A stretch of 64,000 nucleotides of DNA from Gudongella oleilytica. Lineage in GTDB: Bacteria > Bacillota > Clostridia > Tissierellales > Tissierellaceae. Below, piece after piece: positions 9,122 to 17,778 of this stretch; the stretch's first letter is position 1, and every line of letters begins with the position of its first letter. Both the position numbers and the translations under genes were made by a program. The notes below the pieces were generated by a model. It saw nothing but the letters and a program-made list of their open reading frames with translations, ran no database searches and was not told the DNA's origin. The stretch spans positions 2,292,158 to 2,356,157 of the forward strand of contig NZ_CP035130.1 in NCBI RefSeq assembly GCF_004101785.1. The letters are read 5' to 3'.

Positions 9122-10312
9122 ATGGCTAAAAAAATTATGTATAAAGGCTTTAAGCTTATAGACGGTACTGGCAGCAAGCCTATTGAGAATGCCTACATGA
9201 TAGTAGGGGATAAAAAAATATCCAAGGTGGGACGTTTTGTTGATCTTGAGACAGTGGAAGATTGTGAGTTAGTAGATCTTACGGGAAAAACGGTAATGCC
9301 GGGACTTATCAACTCCCATGTCCATATAGTGATGGAGCCGGCAGCTGATCCAAACTCTATACTTATGAACGAATCAAAGTATAAGGCGGCTATCAGGGGA
9401 GTTGCAAACCTTAAAAAGCAGCTCTATGCTGGAACCACCTTCTTCAGAGACATGGGCGGGTTAGACTTTATTGACCTTGAGATCAGAGATGCAGTAAAGC
9501 AAGGCTTAATTGAGGGACCTGAGTTTTTGGCGTCCGGAAAGGTCATAACCATGACTGGCGGGCACGGATGGATAATGGGAAGAGAAGCTGACGGACCCGA
9601 TGAGATTAGAAAAGCTGCCAGAGAACAACTAAAGGCAGGTGCCGATGTCATTAAGATCATGGCCACCGGCGGAGTTATGACCAAGGGTGTGGAGCCTGGT
9701 AGCCCTCAGCTTTCCATGGAGGAAATGAAGGCTGCCGTAGAAGAGGCAGGAAAAGCAGGTAAAAGGACAGCTACACATGCTCAGGGCACAACTGGGATAA
9801 AGAATGCTATAAGAGCTGGCTTAGATTCAATTGAACACGGTATATTTCTGGACGATGAGGCTATACAGATGATGGTAGAAAACGGGACATTCCTGGTTCC
9901 TACCCTTGTAGCTCCATATTTCATAGTAAAATATGGAGAAGAGGCAGGTATACCAAAGTTTGCCGTAGAAAAATCCAAATATGTTATGGAATATCATCTC
10001 GACAGCTTCAGAAGAGCACATCAGGCAGGAGTTAAAATTGCAATGGGTACCGACTCAGGTACACCCTTCAATAAACATGAAGGAGCTCCATATGAGCTAA
10101 AGATGATGGCTGAAAACGGAATGACCGCTATGGAGGCTATAGTTGCTTCTACTAAAGGAAGTGCTGAGTGCCTTGGAATAGAGAGGGAGTATGGGACCCT
10201 TGAATCTGGCAAGTTTGCAGACTTCCTGGTTCTGGATAATAATCCTGCCGAAGACTTGGATGCATTGTTCGATATAAGCCAGATTTACAAGCTGGGAAAG
10301 AGAGTAAAATAG
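9122..10312 (+). CDS. Metal-dependent amidohydrolase, imidazolonepropionase-like
   Basis: A 396-residue TIM-barrel amidohydrolase. The metal site is visible in order: His66 and His68 (NSHVHI), a probable carbamylated Lys178 (DVIKIMATGG), His219 (ATHAQG), His239 (IEHG) and Asp311 (AMGTDSG). The family cleaves cyclic amides, dipeptides such as Xaa-Pro, or related C-N bonds, usually in the cytoplasm. Exact substrate is not readable. It forms an operon with the upstream transporter (20-base gap, GGAGGTTG site) and ends at a strong terminator. Confidence 0.88.
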   Translation: MAKKIMYKGFKLIDGTGSKPIENAYMIVGDKKISKVGRFVDLETVEDCELVDLTGKTVMPGLINSHVHIVMEPAADPNSILMNESKYKAAIRGVANLKKQLYAGTTFFRDMGGLDFIDLEIRDAVKQGLIEGPEFLASGKVITMTGGHGWIMGREADGPDEIRKAAREQLKAGADVIKIMATGGVMTKGVEPGSPQLSMEEMKAAVEEAGKAGKRTATHAQGTTGIKNAIRAGLDSIEHGIFLDDEAIQMMVENGTFLVPTLVAPYFIVKYGEEAGIPKFAVEKSKYVMEYHLDSFRRAHQAGVKIAMGTDSGTPFNKHEGAPYELKMMAENGMTAMEAIVASTKGSAECLGIEREYGTLESGKFADFLVLDNNPAEDLDALFDISQIYKLGKRVK

Positions 10313-10331
10313 CTGAATACCTCCCAAATGG

Positions 10332-10365
10332 AAAAGACCGCCTCTAATCATTGAAGCGGTCTTTT
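10332..10365 (+). terminator. Rho-independent terminator after amidohydrolase
   Basis: A 10-bp stem AAAAGACCGC / GCGGTCTTTT with a 14-base loop directly follows the amidohydrolase gene and ends in a T-run. The symmetrical A/T flanks allow it to work in both directions. Confidence 0.85.
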
Positions 10366-10379
10366 GATTTATATGTTCT

Positions 10380-10616
10380 TTACTCTGCAGTAGCTACCTG
10401 GACTCTTGTTTTATAAATGAAGAATAACATTGCAGCAAAAGCAGCTATAACTCCAAGCATTGCCAGAACTCCCCCAGCAGGCCCCAGAAATTGAGTTGAG
10501 ATGGAACCCTGAATTAGCTCCACCGAAATTTCAAATAATAGTACATGGAAATGGGAGGTTTGAAGCAATATTTGGTTTTCATTTAAAGCCAATTGGCATT
10601 CCGTAATAGTTGTCAT
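10380..10616 (-). CDS. Short membrane ORF, possibly a gene remnant
   Basis: Up to 78 codons. Only the last 40 residues look protein-like: a glycine-rich turn (FLGPAGGVLAMLG), a membrane helix (VIAAFAAMLFFIY) and a short basic tail. The N-terminal part has no convincing ribosome binding site and odd composition, so this may be the C-terminal stub of a lost transporter or a small single-span protein. No function assigned. Confidence 0.3.
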   Translation of the reverse strand: MTTITECQLALNENQILLQTSHFHVLLFEISVELIQGSISTQFLGPAGGVLAMLGVIAAFAAMLFFIYKTRVQVATAE

Positions 10617-10640
10617 CCCGAGCGTAGTCGAGGGATCTAA
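10614..10640. repeat. Short palindromic-type intergenic repeat
   Basis: The segment reading CCCTCGACTACGCTCGGG on the minus strand, followed by ATGAC, is an imperfect inverted repeat of a kind I recall as dispersed in intergenic regions of many bacterial genomes. I noticed only this copy while reading the window, so repeat status rests on recollection. Confidence 0.35.
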
Positions 10641-10663
10641 TCTTTTTCGTTAGGCGATAAGCG

Positions 10664-12475
10664 TTAAAAAATAGCTATCTCCTTGGTCAACCTCTCTATT
10701 TCGTCAACCAGGTACCCTATATGCTCTATCGTATTGAGAAGTGGTCTTTCTGTAGAAATATCAACTCCTGCGATTGCTGCAAGGCCTGCTGGATCCTTTG
10801 TGCCTCCAAGCTTAAGTACCTCTATCCAATCCTCGACAGCTGGCTGTCCATGCTTCTGGATCCTTCGATTGACCTCTGTTGCAATAGTAAGACCTGCAGA
10901 ATAGGTGTATGGATATAGTCCCATATAGTAGTGGGGCTGCCTCATCCAGGTAAGCTCAGAGCCATCTATCAACTCCACATCTTCTCCCCAGAAGGTTTCC
11001 AATGTCCTCATTTTAAGCTGGTTCAAAACAGGTGCGTTAATGCTTCCTCCTCCGTCTATTATTCTATATACCTCTCTTTGATAGTGTGCCTCGAGAAGAT
11101 GGGTCACAAAATTATGGTAGTAAGTCTTTGATACCAGACTCGAAAGTATCCATCTTTTTCTCCTTTTATCATCAGTTCCCTCAAGGAGATACTTAGCCAG
11201 AAGCAGTTCATTCATAGTCGATGGCGCTTCTATCGAGTATAGGGAAGTCTCGGAATTGAATATGCTTTGCTCCTTATGAGTCAGATAAAAATGTCCTGCA
11301 TGACCCAGCTCGTGGCTTAATGTGAATAGATCTGCCATTTTCTCAGACCATGTTAGAAGTATAAATGGATGTGATCCGTAGGGTGTTGAACAGAAAGCTC
11401 CTGTCGATTTTCCATCGTTTTCAGGAAAATCTATCCACCTCTCATCAAAGGCTCTCTGTAGCATTACCTTATAATCCTCACCGAGGATGCCCAATGCACC
11501 TTTAAGCAGATCCTTGGACTCATCGATAGTGATCTCAGGCTGATAATCAGGATCTACATCTATTTTTAGGTCAGCGTAAGTCATTCGGTCCAGCCCATGT
11601 ATCCTTTTTAGAAGCCTTGCATATCTCCTCATATGGGGAGAAAGCTTATCTACAATAAGATCTATCTGTCTGTCATACATTGATCTGTCTACTCTTTGGT
11701 CATGAAGGAGGTAATCGAACACCGAAGGGTAACCCCTCAGCTCAGATAATGTCTTTTCCTTAGATACCTGTGTCTGGTATGCTGCCGCCATCGTATGCTG
11801 ATATTCACTGAGCTTCTTTGAAAAGGAATCAAAAGCTGCTCTCCTAACTTCTGCATCCTTCTCATATTCCCACCTGCCTTCGAAGGATAGAAAACTTAGC
11901 TCATGCTTAGCGCCCTTGGCATCAAATGGCTGGAAGTTCAAATCAGCAAGCTTTGCTGTGTTATATATCCTGTAAGGGGATTCAAGCGCAGTTGATAAAG
12001 CTGACAAAGTCCTCTCTGTATCCGGACTTAACATGTGTGGCTTTCGTCTTATTAGCTCCTCCAGATAACCTCTGTTTTCCTCCCTTAAAAGTGCTGCCTC
12101 CTTAAGTACCTGATCATGTGTTGCTGCAAGCTGCGAATCGACAAAGCTAAGCCTGCTGGATACCTTGGCTATCAATGACTCCACCCTAAGATCCCTCTCC
12201 TGTGCAGTCTGATCCTTTTGATCTACAGCAGCTGCTAGAGAAGAATAAGTTGCGGCCCAGCCTATTATCATTTTAAGCTCTCTCATTTGATCAAGACAGT
12301 AAGTTATATCCTCAGCTGTCTTCAGTCCTGATTTGTGATCTCTTTCAATTTTCTCGGCCATTGACTCAATCTTCGCTACAGCTTCATTGAATGATTTTTC
12401 ATCCTTAAAAATCGAGGTAAGGTCCCAAGTTAGATTTTTATCTACCTCATGCCTCCCCGGCAGTACTCCTGACAT
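10664..12475 (-). CDS. pepF: Oligoendopeptidase F
   Basis: A 603-residue cytoplasmic M3-family zinc metallopeptidase that cuts peptides of intermediate length. The zinc site SHELGHAGH (HEXXH) lies near residue 390, with the downstream acidic helix (YSIEAPSTMNELLL) providing the third ligand Glu, and the C-terminal region contains the expected GLYPYTYSAGL segment. Length is normal for PepF. Starts behind GGGGGATC as a single-gene unit. Role: recycling of peptides, fitting a peptide- or amino-acid-fermenting lifestyle. Confidence 0.93.
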   Translation of the reverse strand: MSGVLPGRHEVDKNLTWDLTSIFKDEKSFNEAVAKIESMAEKIERDHKSGLKTAEDITYCLDQMRELKMIIGWAATYSSLAAAVDQKDQTAQERDLRVESLIAKVSSRLSFVDSQLAATHDQVLKEAALLREENRGYLEELIRRKPHMLSPDTERTLSALSTALESPYRIYNTAKLADLNFQPFDAKGAKHELSFLSFEGRWEYEKDAEVRRAAFDSFSKKLSEYQHTMAAAYQTQVSKEKTLSELRGYPSVFDYLLHDQRVDRSMYDRQIDLIVDKLSPHMRRYARLLKRIHGLDRMTYADLKIDVDPDYQPEITIDESKDLLKGALGILGEDYKVMLQRAFDERWIDFPENDGKSTGAFCSTPYGSHPFILLTWSEKMADLFTLSHELGHAGHFYLTHKEQSIFNSETSLYSIEAPSTMNELLLAKYLLEGTDDKRRKRWILSSLVSKTYYHNFVTHLLEAHYQREVYRIIDGGGSINAPVLNQLKMRTLETFWGEDVELIDGSELTWMRQPHYYMGLYPYTYSAGLTIATEVNRRIQKHGQPAVEDWIEVLKLGGTKDPAGLAAIAGVDISTERPLLNTIEHIGYLVDEIERLTKEIAIF

Positions 12476-12538
12476 AATTGATCCCCCTTAATTACAATAT
12501 AAATCTCTTATACCCGAAACAAGGAGGATATTTACATA

Positions 12539-12862
12539 TCAATTTGATATATTGTATGTTTCTTCCATTTTAGATACAAGCAGCTCCTTTACTTCATCAG
12601 CGTCCAGGTCTATTGGAAGTCTGAACACGAATACCCACTCTCCATCAAGAAGCAGTAGGGCTCCTCCTTTAGAAATGTCCCCTCCTGTCAAAATAATAAA
12701 GCTTGCTCTATCCACAGTGTCAACATATTTTCGGCTGTCCAATGCTCTGAAAGATATTCGGTCATTTCCTGAAGCTTAAGGTCGAATATGTATTCTGCAA
12801 GTTTTGGATTCCTAAGTCTCATAACCTCAGTAACTACTCTAAAATCACCACCATACGTAACT
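12539..12862 (-). pseudogene. Frameshifted conserved hypothetical gene
   Basis: Two overlapping minus-strand frames together make one plausible protein. The upstream frame encodes a segment ending EVMRLRNPKLAEYIFDLK, and the downstream frame continues ASGNDRISFRALDSRKYVDT and so on to YNISN at 12539. The frame change falls near 12775-12783 (the CTTAAGCTTCAGG region); neither frame alone gives a sensible gene. No good start codon with a ribosome binding site is visible upstream, so the 5' end may also be lost. Function unknown. A single-base sequencing error would give the same picture. Confidence 0.6.
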
Positions 12863-12923
12863 CTTGTTATCTATTGACTATGATGGGTATATGATAATAC
12901 ATACTATTTTAGGAGGGATTGCA

Positions 12924-13514
12924 GTGACTAATTTTAAGGTTTTTTCGGATTTTGCCTGTCCGTTCTGCTATATCGGCTTCTCCATCGCAAGGAAACTTAC
13001 TGAGGAAAATCCTGACATACAGTTCGATTTCTATCCTTATGAGCTTGACATTGATGTTCCCGAAGGTGGTTCATCTCTTGAGTCTTCCATACCAAAAGAA
13101 CAGATAGAAATGAGCTATAGAAGGATCGAGTGCTTAGGATCGGAGTATGGTCTTGTCTACAAAAATAAAATAAAAAAATTCAACACCGGGCTTTTGCACC
13201 GGGCTGCTCTATATGCAAAGGAAGCTGGGAAATTCTATGAATTTGCATCAGAAGCCTTTAATGCAATTTTTGCTGATGGGAAGAATGTGGCTTTAAAAGA
13301 GGTTGTAAATGATATAGGTCTAAAAGTTGGGCTAAACATCCAGGAGATGATGATGGTTATTGAGGATGGCAACTTTGAGGAAGCTATGGAGGAAGCAAGA
13401 GAGCTTGGGGTAGCTTATGGGATAGAGAGCGTGCCTACCTTCATCCGTGAGGATGGCAAAAGAGTGACTCTTCTGAAGGATTATGAGAAATTTAAGAGAG
13501 ATCTGATTGATTAA
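12924..13514 (+). CDS. DsbA/FrnE-family thiol oxidoreductase
   Basis: A 196-residue thioredoxin-fold protein with a CPFC active site at residues 12-15 (DFACPFCYIG) and the cis-Pro loop SVPTF near the C-terminus. No signal peptide, so it is cytoplasmic, like FrnE and related isomerases. I chose the GTG at 12924 because AGGAGG lies seven bases upstream; the longer frame from 12864 adds residues without homology. The substrate in vivo is unknown. Confidence 0.9.
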   Translation: MTNFKVFSDFACPFCYIGFSIARKLTEENPDIQFDFYPYELDIDVPEGGSSLESSIPKEQIEMSYRRIECLGSEYGLVYKNKIKKFNTGLLHRAALYAKEAGKFYEFASEAFNAIFADGKNVALKEVVNDIGLKVGLNIQEMMMVIEDGNFEEAMEEARELGVAYGIESVPTFIREDGKRVTLLKDYEKFKRDLID

Positions 13515-13629
13515 ATTAATTGTTATTTGTTTAACATCTATATAAAATTGTCTCAATTTGATCCATTTTTCACCTCAATTCCTGTAGCGCCTAATTTCCA
13601 TACATTTCTGCAATTAAATTGGTTCAAAG

Positions 13630-13659
13630 CCCTTGGTTGATGAAAAACTAAGGGTTTTT
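13630..13659 (+). terminator. Terminator after DsbA-like gene
   Basis: Nine-bp stem CCCTTGGTT / AACTAAGGG (one G-T pair) followed by TTTTT, about 115 bases past the stop codon. Confidence 0.65.
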
Positions 13660-13745
13660 CTATTTAATTTCAAGACAATATATTGATATATTATTAACAT
13701 TATATTGTCATAATTTACAGACATAACCATTGGAGGTAAAATGAA

Positions 13746-13910
13746 ATGAGAAAATTGATTGGACTAGGTGCATTTGCCGCCACAACTGCGGGAATGCTGG
13801 CATCTACCTTAATGAATACAACAGATTTAACTAATGCAGCAGCCATGGCTATTGTAGGTTGTTTTGCGACTGTTAGCATAGCTGAGCACTACTTTGAGCT
13901 TAAGGATTAG
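13746..13910 (+). CDS. Small hydrophobic protein, 54 residues
   Basis: Starts at ATG 13746 behind TTGGAGG and reads MRKLIGLGAFAATTAGMLA, then a polar linker, a second hydrophobic stretch (AAAMAIVGCFATVSIAEHY) and a charged tail FELKD. It resembles a two-helix membrane miniprotein. Not in any family I recognise; the clean ribosome binding site and biased composition suggest it is real. Confidence 0.5.
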   Translation: MRKLIGLGAFAATTAGMLASTLMNTTDLTNAAAMAIVGCFATVSIAEHYFELKD

Positions 13911-13985
13911 GTGAAGGCTATGACACTTGATAGTAAGAAGATTTTGGTAGTTGTTTGTGCAACATCAGCAGCTACTTTAACATAA
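13911..13985 (+). CDS. Tiny hydrophobic ORF directly after the 54-residue protein
   Basis: A GTG immediately follows the preceding stop codon, or an ATG at 13920 can start the frame. It encodes 21-24 residues (TLDSKKILVVVCATSAATLT). The second half resembles the N-terminal hydrophobic stretch of its neighbour, so it could be a truncated duplicate or a coupled micropeptide. Low confidence. The rest of 13515-14157 has only AT-rich sequence, the terminator listed above and a TATAAT at 14115-14120 that may serve the ABC-F gene. Confidence 0.3.
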   Translation: MKAMTLDSKKILVVVCATSAATLT

Positions 13986-14157
13986 TCTGCATAGATAAGC
14001 TCGAAATAACTAAAATTGGAGTTTGGGAATAGTATGGATCTTGGACGCACCTATTAAGGTCGGCTTTGTTTTTTATTTCTTCAATATTGTATGGTTAAAA
14101 ATAAGGCAATATGGTATAATTGCATGATGAATTCACAGGAAAGGAATTGAATAGGAT

Positions 14158-15747
14158 TTGATTAGTGTAAATAACGTGAGCCTTAGATATGGCTCTCAGA
14201 AATTATTTGAAGATGTAAACCTGGCATTTACACCTGGTAACTGCTACGGAGTAATTGGTGCGAATGGGGCTGGGAAGAGTACCTTTTTAAAGATCCTCTC
14301 CGGAGATATCGAACCGGATACAGGAGACGTAAGCATTGCTCCTAATCTCAGGATGAGTGTTTTGAAGCAGGACCACTACGAATACGATAAGTTCGGGATC
14401 ATAGAGACGGTCATAATGGGTAATAAAAGACTTTATGATATCATGATCGAAAAGGACGCCTTGTATGCTAAGGAGGACTTCACCGACGAGGATGGCATTA
14501 AGGCTTCTGAGCTGGAAGGCGAATTTTCAGAGATGGACGGTTGGAGTGCTGAAAGCAACGCTTCCTCATTGCTTCAAGGATTGGGAATACCAACATCTCT
14601 TCATGATAAAAGGGTTGAGGAGCTTAACGGCAATGAAAAAGTCAAGGTGCTCCTGGCTCAAGCATTGTTTGGAAACCCGGGGATCCTAATACTGGACGAG
14701 CCAACAAACCACCTTGATGTAAAAAGCATAAGATGGCTTCAGGATTTCCTTGGAGATTTTGAAGGCACGGTAATAGTTGTCTCCCACGACAGGCACTTCC
14801 TCAATGAGGTATGTACCCATATGGTAGACATAGACTTCGGTAAAATAAAGATGTTTGCAGGCAACTACGACTTTTGGTATGAATCAAGTCAGCTGGCACT
14901 TCAGATGATGAGAGACCAGAACAAGAAAAAAGAGGATAAGATAAAGGATCTCCAAAACTTCATTGCACGGTTCTCCGCCAATGCCTCAAAATCAAAGCAG
15001 GCAACCTCAAGAAAAAAACTGCTTGATAAAATAACACTGGATGATCTCGTTCCTTCAACAAGAAGATACCCCTTTGTAAGCTTCAACATGGAGCGTGAAG
15101 TTGGGAATGAGATACTCACCATTGAAGGCCTTAATAAAAGGTTAAATGAGGATTCTGCAATAGTTGATCTTTCCTTTAGAGTGAATAAAGGTGACAAGAT
15201 TGCCTTTATTGGGGATGAAATGGCTATCACTATGCTTTTTAAGATCCTTATGGGCGAGGAGGAGGCAGACAGCGGAAGCTTCAAGTGGGGTCAGACGATC
15301 ACTACTTCTTATTTCCCAAAGGACAACTCTCATTTCTTTAAGGATGTTACATTGAACCTTGTGGACTGGATGAGACAGTTCTCTGTAGAGCAAAGTGAGA
15401 TTTATGTGCGAGGCTTCCTTGGAAGGATGCTTTTCTCCGGAGAGGAGGCACTTAAGGAAGCAAGTGTTCTTTCCGGGGGAGAAAAGGTAAGATGCATGCT
15501 ATCCAGGATGATGCTTAAGGATGCGAATGTCCTGGTGCTTGATCAGCCAACAAATCACCTGGATCTTGAATCCATAACTGCTGTAAACAATGGTCTTAGG
15601 GATTTTAAGAGCAACATACTTTTCACCTCTCATGACCACCAGTTCATCCAGACAGTAGCCAACAGGATAATCGAAATAACTCCTGAAGGCTTCAGGGACA
15701 GAGCAATGACCTATGAGGAATACCTGGAAGAATTCTATATGAAATAG
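14158..15747 (+). CDS. ABC-F protein (YbiT/YkpA-like) with one degenerate ATP site
   Basis: A 529-residue soluble protein with two ABC ATPase domains and no membrane domain, as in ribosome-associated ABC-F translation factors. Domain 1 has Walker A GANGAGKST and Walker B ILILDEPTNHLD, but its signature reads LNGNE instead of LSGGE. Domain 2 has a normal LSGGE signature, but Walker A is replaced by GDEMAITM and Walker B reads LVLDQPTNHLD, with Gln for the catalytic Glu. One composite ATP site is therefore intact and the other dead. Starts at TTG 14158 with a weak ribosome binding site. Confidence 0.88.
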   Translation: MISVNNVSLRYGSQKLFEDVNLAFTPGNCYGVIGANGAGKSTFLKILSGDIEPDTGDVSIAPNLRMSVLKQDHYEYDKFGIIETVIMGNKRLYDIMIEKDALYAKEDFTDEDGIKASELEGEFSEMDGWSAESNASSLLQGLGIPTSLHDKRVEELNGNEKVKVLLAQALFGNPGILILDEPTNHLDVKSIRWLQDFLGDFEGTVIVVSHDRHFLNEVCTHMVDIDFGKIKMFAGNYDFWYESSQLALQMMRDQNKKKEDKIKDLQNFIARFSANASKSKQATSRKKLLDKITLDDLVPSTRRYPFVSFNMEREVGNEILTIEGLNKRLNEDSAIVDLSFRVNKGDKIAFIGDEMAITMLFKILMGEEEADSGSFKWGQTITTSYFPKDNSHFFKDVTLNLVDWMRQFSVEQSEIYVRGFLGRMLFSGEEALKEASVLSGGEKVRCMLSRMMLKDANVLVLDQPTNHLDLESITAVNNGLRDFKSNILFTSHDHQFIQTVANRIIEITPEGFRDRAMTYEEYLEEFYMK

Positions 15748-15748
15748 G

Positions 15749-15778
15749 AACAGCGGCCAATAATGACCGCTGTTTTTT
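15749..15778 (+). terminator. Terminator after ABC-F gene
   Basis: Eight-bp stem AACAGCGG / CCGCTGTT followed by TTTTTT; it ends at the stop codon of the convergent htrA gene. Confidence 0.85.
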
Positions 15779-16928
15779 ATTGCACCTGTTCTAAAAATTC
15801 TATTTCAATAGTCTTTTCTTCTCCGCTCCTTAAAATTTTAAGCTGTGTCTTATCTCCCTCATTGTAGGTGTACAACTGTCTCTTAAGTTGACTCATCGAC
15901 CCAACCGGCTTATCTCCAATAGAAGTTATTATATCTCCGTTTTGAAGTCCTGCTCTTGACGCATTACTATCTGGAACTACCTCTATGATAACTACACCTT
16001 CAGAGATGGTCAGGTCGATTCCAAGTCTTGCTTCATATTCCTCAACAGATACGCCCTTTATTCCCATCACTACACCTTTAAAGCTTCCTGTATCAATAAT
16101 TTCTTCAATTATCGCCTTTACTTGATTAATCGGTATAGAGAAGCCAAGACCCTCAGCAGAGGTCATCTTTGCCGTGTTTATACCTATAACTTCTCCCCTG
16201 CCGTTGAGAAGCGGGCCTCCGCTGTTGCCAGGATTTATCGATGCATCGGTCTGAATCAAGCCTTCAATAATATTATTTGCATCTACCTTGACTGATCTGT
16301 TCAAGCCCGAGATTATACCGCTTGTTACTGTTCTTTCAAATTCCAGTCCTAAAGGGTTGCCAATTGCCACAGCCAGCTCGCCTACCTGAAGCTGATCCGA
16401 GTCTCCCAGCTCTGCTGCTTTGAGTCCTGTTCTCTCAACCTTAACGACAGCAAGGTCCAGAAGCGGGTCGTTCCATAGGACTGTTCCGTCAAGCTCCTGT
16501 CCGTCGTCAAATAATACCTTGAGCTCTTTAGCATTTCCGTCTGCAACCACGTGGGAGTTGGTAAGTATAAAGCCATCGCTGTTGACAATTACTCCTGAGC
16601 CTACTCCACTGATATCCTGCTCTGAGAAGAAAAATCCCCCAGGTCTGGTTTCAACGGTCGTTATACCAACAACAGAGCTCATTGCTTTCTTGGCTACTGC
16701 AGATACCGCAGTCATACTGTCATTGGGATTGATTGTGATCTCCTGAGCTGCCTCAGCCATCGGAGGCTCAATAAGCATGTATCCGGCGTAATAACCCCCA
16801 AAGCCTCCTATAAATGCAACTATCAATACTGCTGCAAGAAGTTTTATTAAGCTTTGCTTTCTATATGTTTTTCCCTGTTCGATATAAACCTTTTCTTCAA
16901 GCTTTTCATCTATTCTTGTCTCATCCAT
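15777..16928 (-). CDS. HtrA/DegP-type membrane-anchored serine protease
   Basis: A 383-residue protein: cytoplasmic N-terminus, one membrane helix (about residues 27-50), trypsin-like protease domain and a C-terminal PDZ domain (about 285-375). The catalytic triad is visible as His126 (TNSHVV), Asp158 (LLDLAVV) and Ser236 (GNSGGP). Family members degrade or refold damaged proteins outside the membrane. Single-gene unit behind AAAGGAG. A direct repeat at 16979-16997 may be a response-regulator site. A second HtrA lies in the wal operon of this window. Confidence 0.93.
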   Translation of the reverse strand: MDETRIDEKLEEKVYIEQGKTYRKQSLIKLLAAVLIVAFIGGFGGYYAGYMLIEPPMAEAAQEITINPNDSMTAVSAVAKKAMSSVVGITTVETRPGGFFFSEQDISGVGSGVIVNSDGFILTNSHVVADGNAKELKVLFDDGQELDGTVLWNDPLLDLAVVKVERTGLKAAELGDSDQLQVGELAVAIGNPLGLEFERTVTSGIISGLNRSVKVDANNIIEGLIQTDASINPGNSGGPLLNGRGEVIGINTAKMTSAEGLGFSIPINQVKAIIEEIIDTGSFKGVVMGIKGVSVEEYEARLGIDLTISEGVVIIEVVPDSNASRAGLQNGDIITSIGDKPVGSMSQLKRQLYTYNEGDKTQLKILRSGEEKTIEIEFLEQVQ

Positions 16929-16964
16929 TTTTCTTACTCCTTTCCTGCTTCTTACTTCAAAAAT

Positions 16965-16997
16965 ATTTTACCCCCGCTATGTGAAAGAAATGTGAAA
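16965..16997 (-). promoter_or_regulatory. htrA upstream direct repeat and -10
   Basis: On the minus strand TTTCACAT-TTC-TTTCACAT (16979-16997) forms an 8-bp direct repeat with 11-bp period. It overlaps the -35 position of a TAAAAT -10 (16965-16970) in front of htrA. One-turn-spaced repeats are typical of OmpR-type response-regulator sites, but the regulator is not identifiable here. Confidence 0.4.
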
Positions 16998-17061
16998 AAA
17001 AGATGGATAATATCTAAAAAAAGGGTAAGTATCCCTTACACAATCCAAGGAGGGCTATGTA

Positions 17062-17748
17062 ATGGAAAACAAACCTTTAAAAGTCGAATACCTTTACCAC
17101 AGCGGTTATACAATCGAATCCGGGAACTACTTTCTTGTTTTTGACTATTTTAGAGGAAATTTAACTATACCTACAGACAAACAAGTTATAGTTTTTTCCT
17201 CTCACGGACATCCTGATCATTTCAATGAGGAAATATTCCGTTGGAGCCGTGAAAATGGATCAATAATCTATATTCTAAGCGACGACATAGATGTCCATAG
17301 TACAGAGACTATAAAGAGGATGGGACCTTATGAAAAGCTCAATGTACATGATTTAACGATTGAAACGCTTGGATCGACAGATATGGGAGTTTCATTCCTG
17401 GTTAAACTGGAGGGCTCAGTAATTTTCTTTGCAGGTGACCTTCATTGGTGGTATTGGGACGATGATTCGAAGGGTGAAAAGCGAAGGATGGAAACAGCCT
17501 TTAAGGATGAGATTGAAAGATTGAAGGGTCAAATCATCGATCTGGCATTCGTCCCCATAGATCCAAGACTCGGAGACTTCTTCCACCTCGGCGGAGAATA
17601 CTTCATTAATGAGATCCATCCGAAAAAACTCTTTCCATTACATTTTGGGGATAACTACAAAGTTATTGGAGATTTTATCAACAAGATGGGTAATATCGAT
17701 ACACAAATCATCGATGTTACCCACAGAAATCAAGTCTTTGAAGTGTAA
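17062..17748 (+). CDS. MBL-fold metal-dependent hydrolase (UlaG-like)
   Basis: A 228-residue metallo-beta-lactamase-fold protein with metal motif SHGHPDHFN (His48, His50, Asp52, His53), FAGDLHWW further on and a C-terminal FPLHFG histidine. It resembles the UlaG/UPF0173 branch, whose members hydrolyse lactones or phosphodiesters. Substrate unknown. Cytoplasmic; starts behind AAGGAGGGC; single-gene unit. Confidence 0.85.
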   Translation: MENKPLKVEYLYHSGYTIESGNYFLVFDYFRGNLTIPTDKQVIVFSSHGHPDHFNEEIFRWSRENGSIIYILSDDIDVHSTETIKRMGPYEKLNVHDLTIETLGSTDMGVSFLVKLEGSVIFFAGDLHWWYWDDDSKGEKRRMETAFKDEIERLKGQIIDLAFVPIDPRLGDFFHLGGEYFINEIHPKKLFPLHFGDNYKVIGDFINKMGNIDTQIIDVTHRNQVFEV

Positions 17749-17751
17749 AGA

Positions 17752-17777
17752 AGGGATGGCTGATCGCCATCCCTGTT
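17752..17777. terminator. Bidirectional terminator between convergent genes
   Basis: Perfect 9-bp stem AGGGATGGC / GCCATCCCT with a 5-base loop lies exactly between the ends of the MBL gene (plus) and the yczE-like gene (minus), with T-rich sequence on both sides. Confidence 0.8.
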
Positions 17778-17778
17778 T

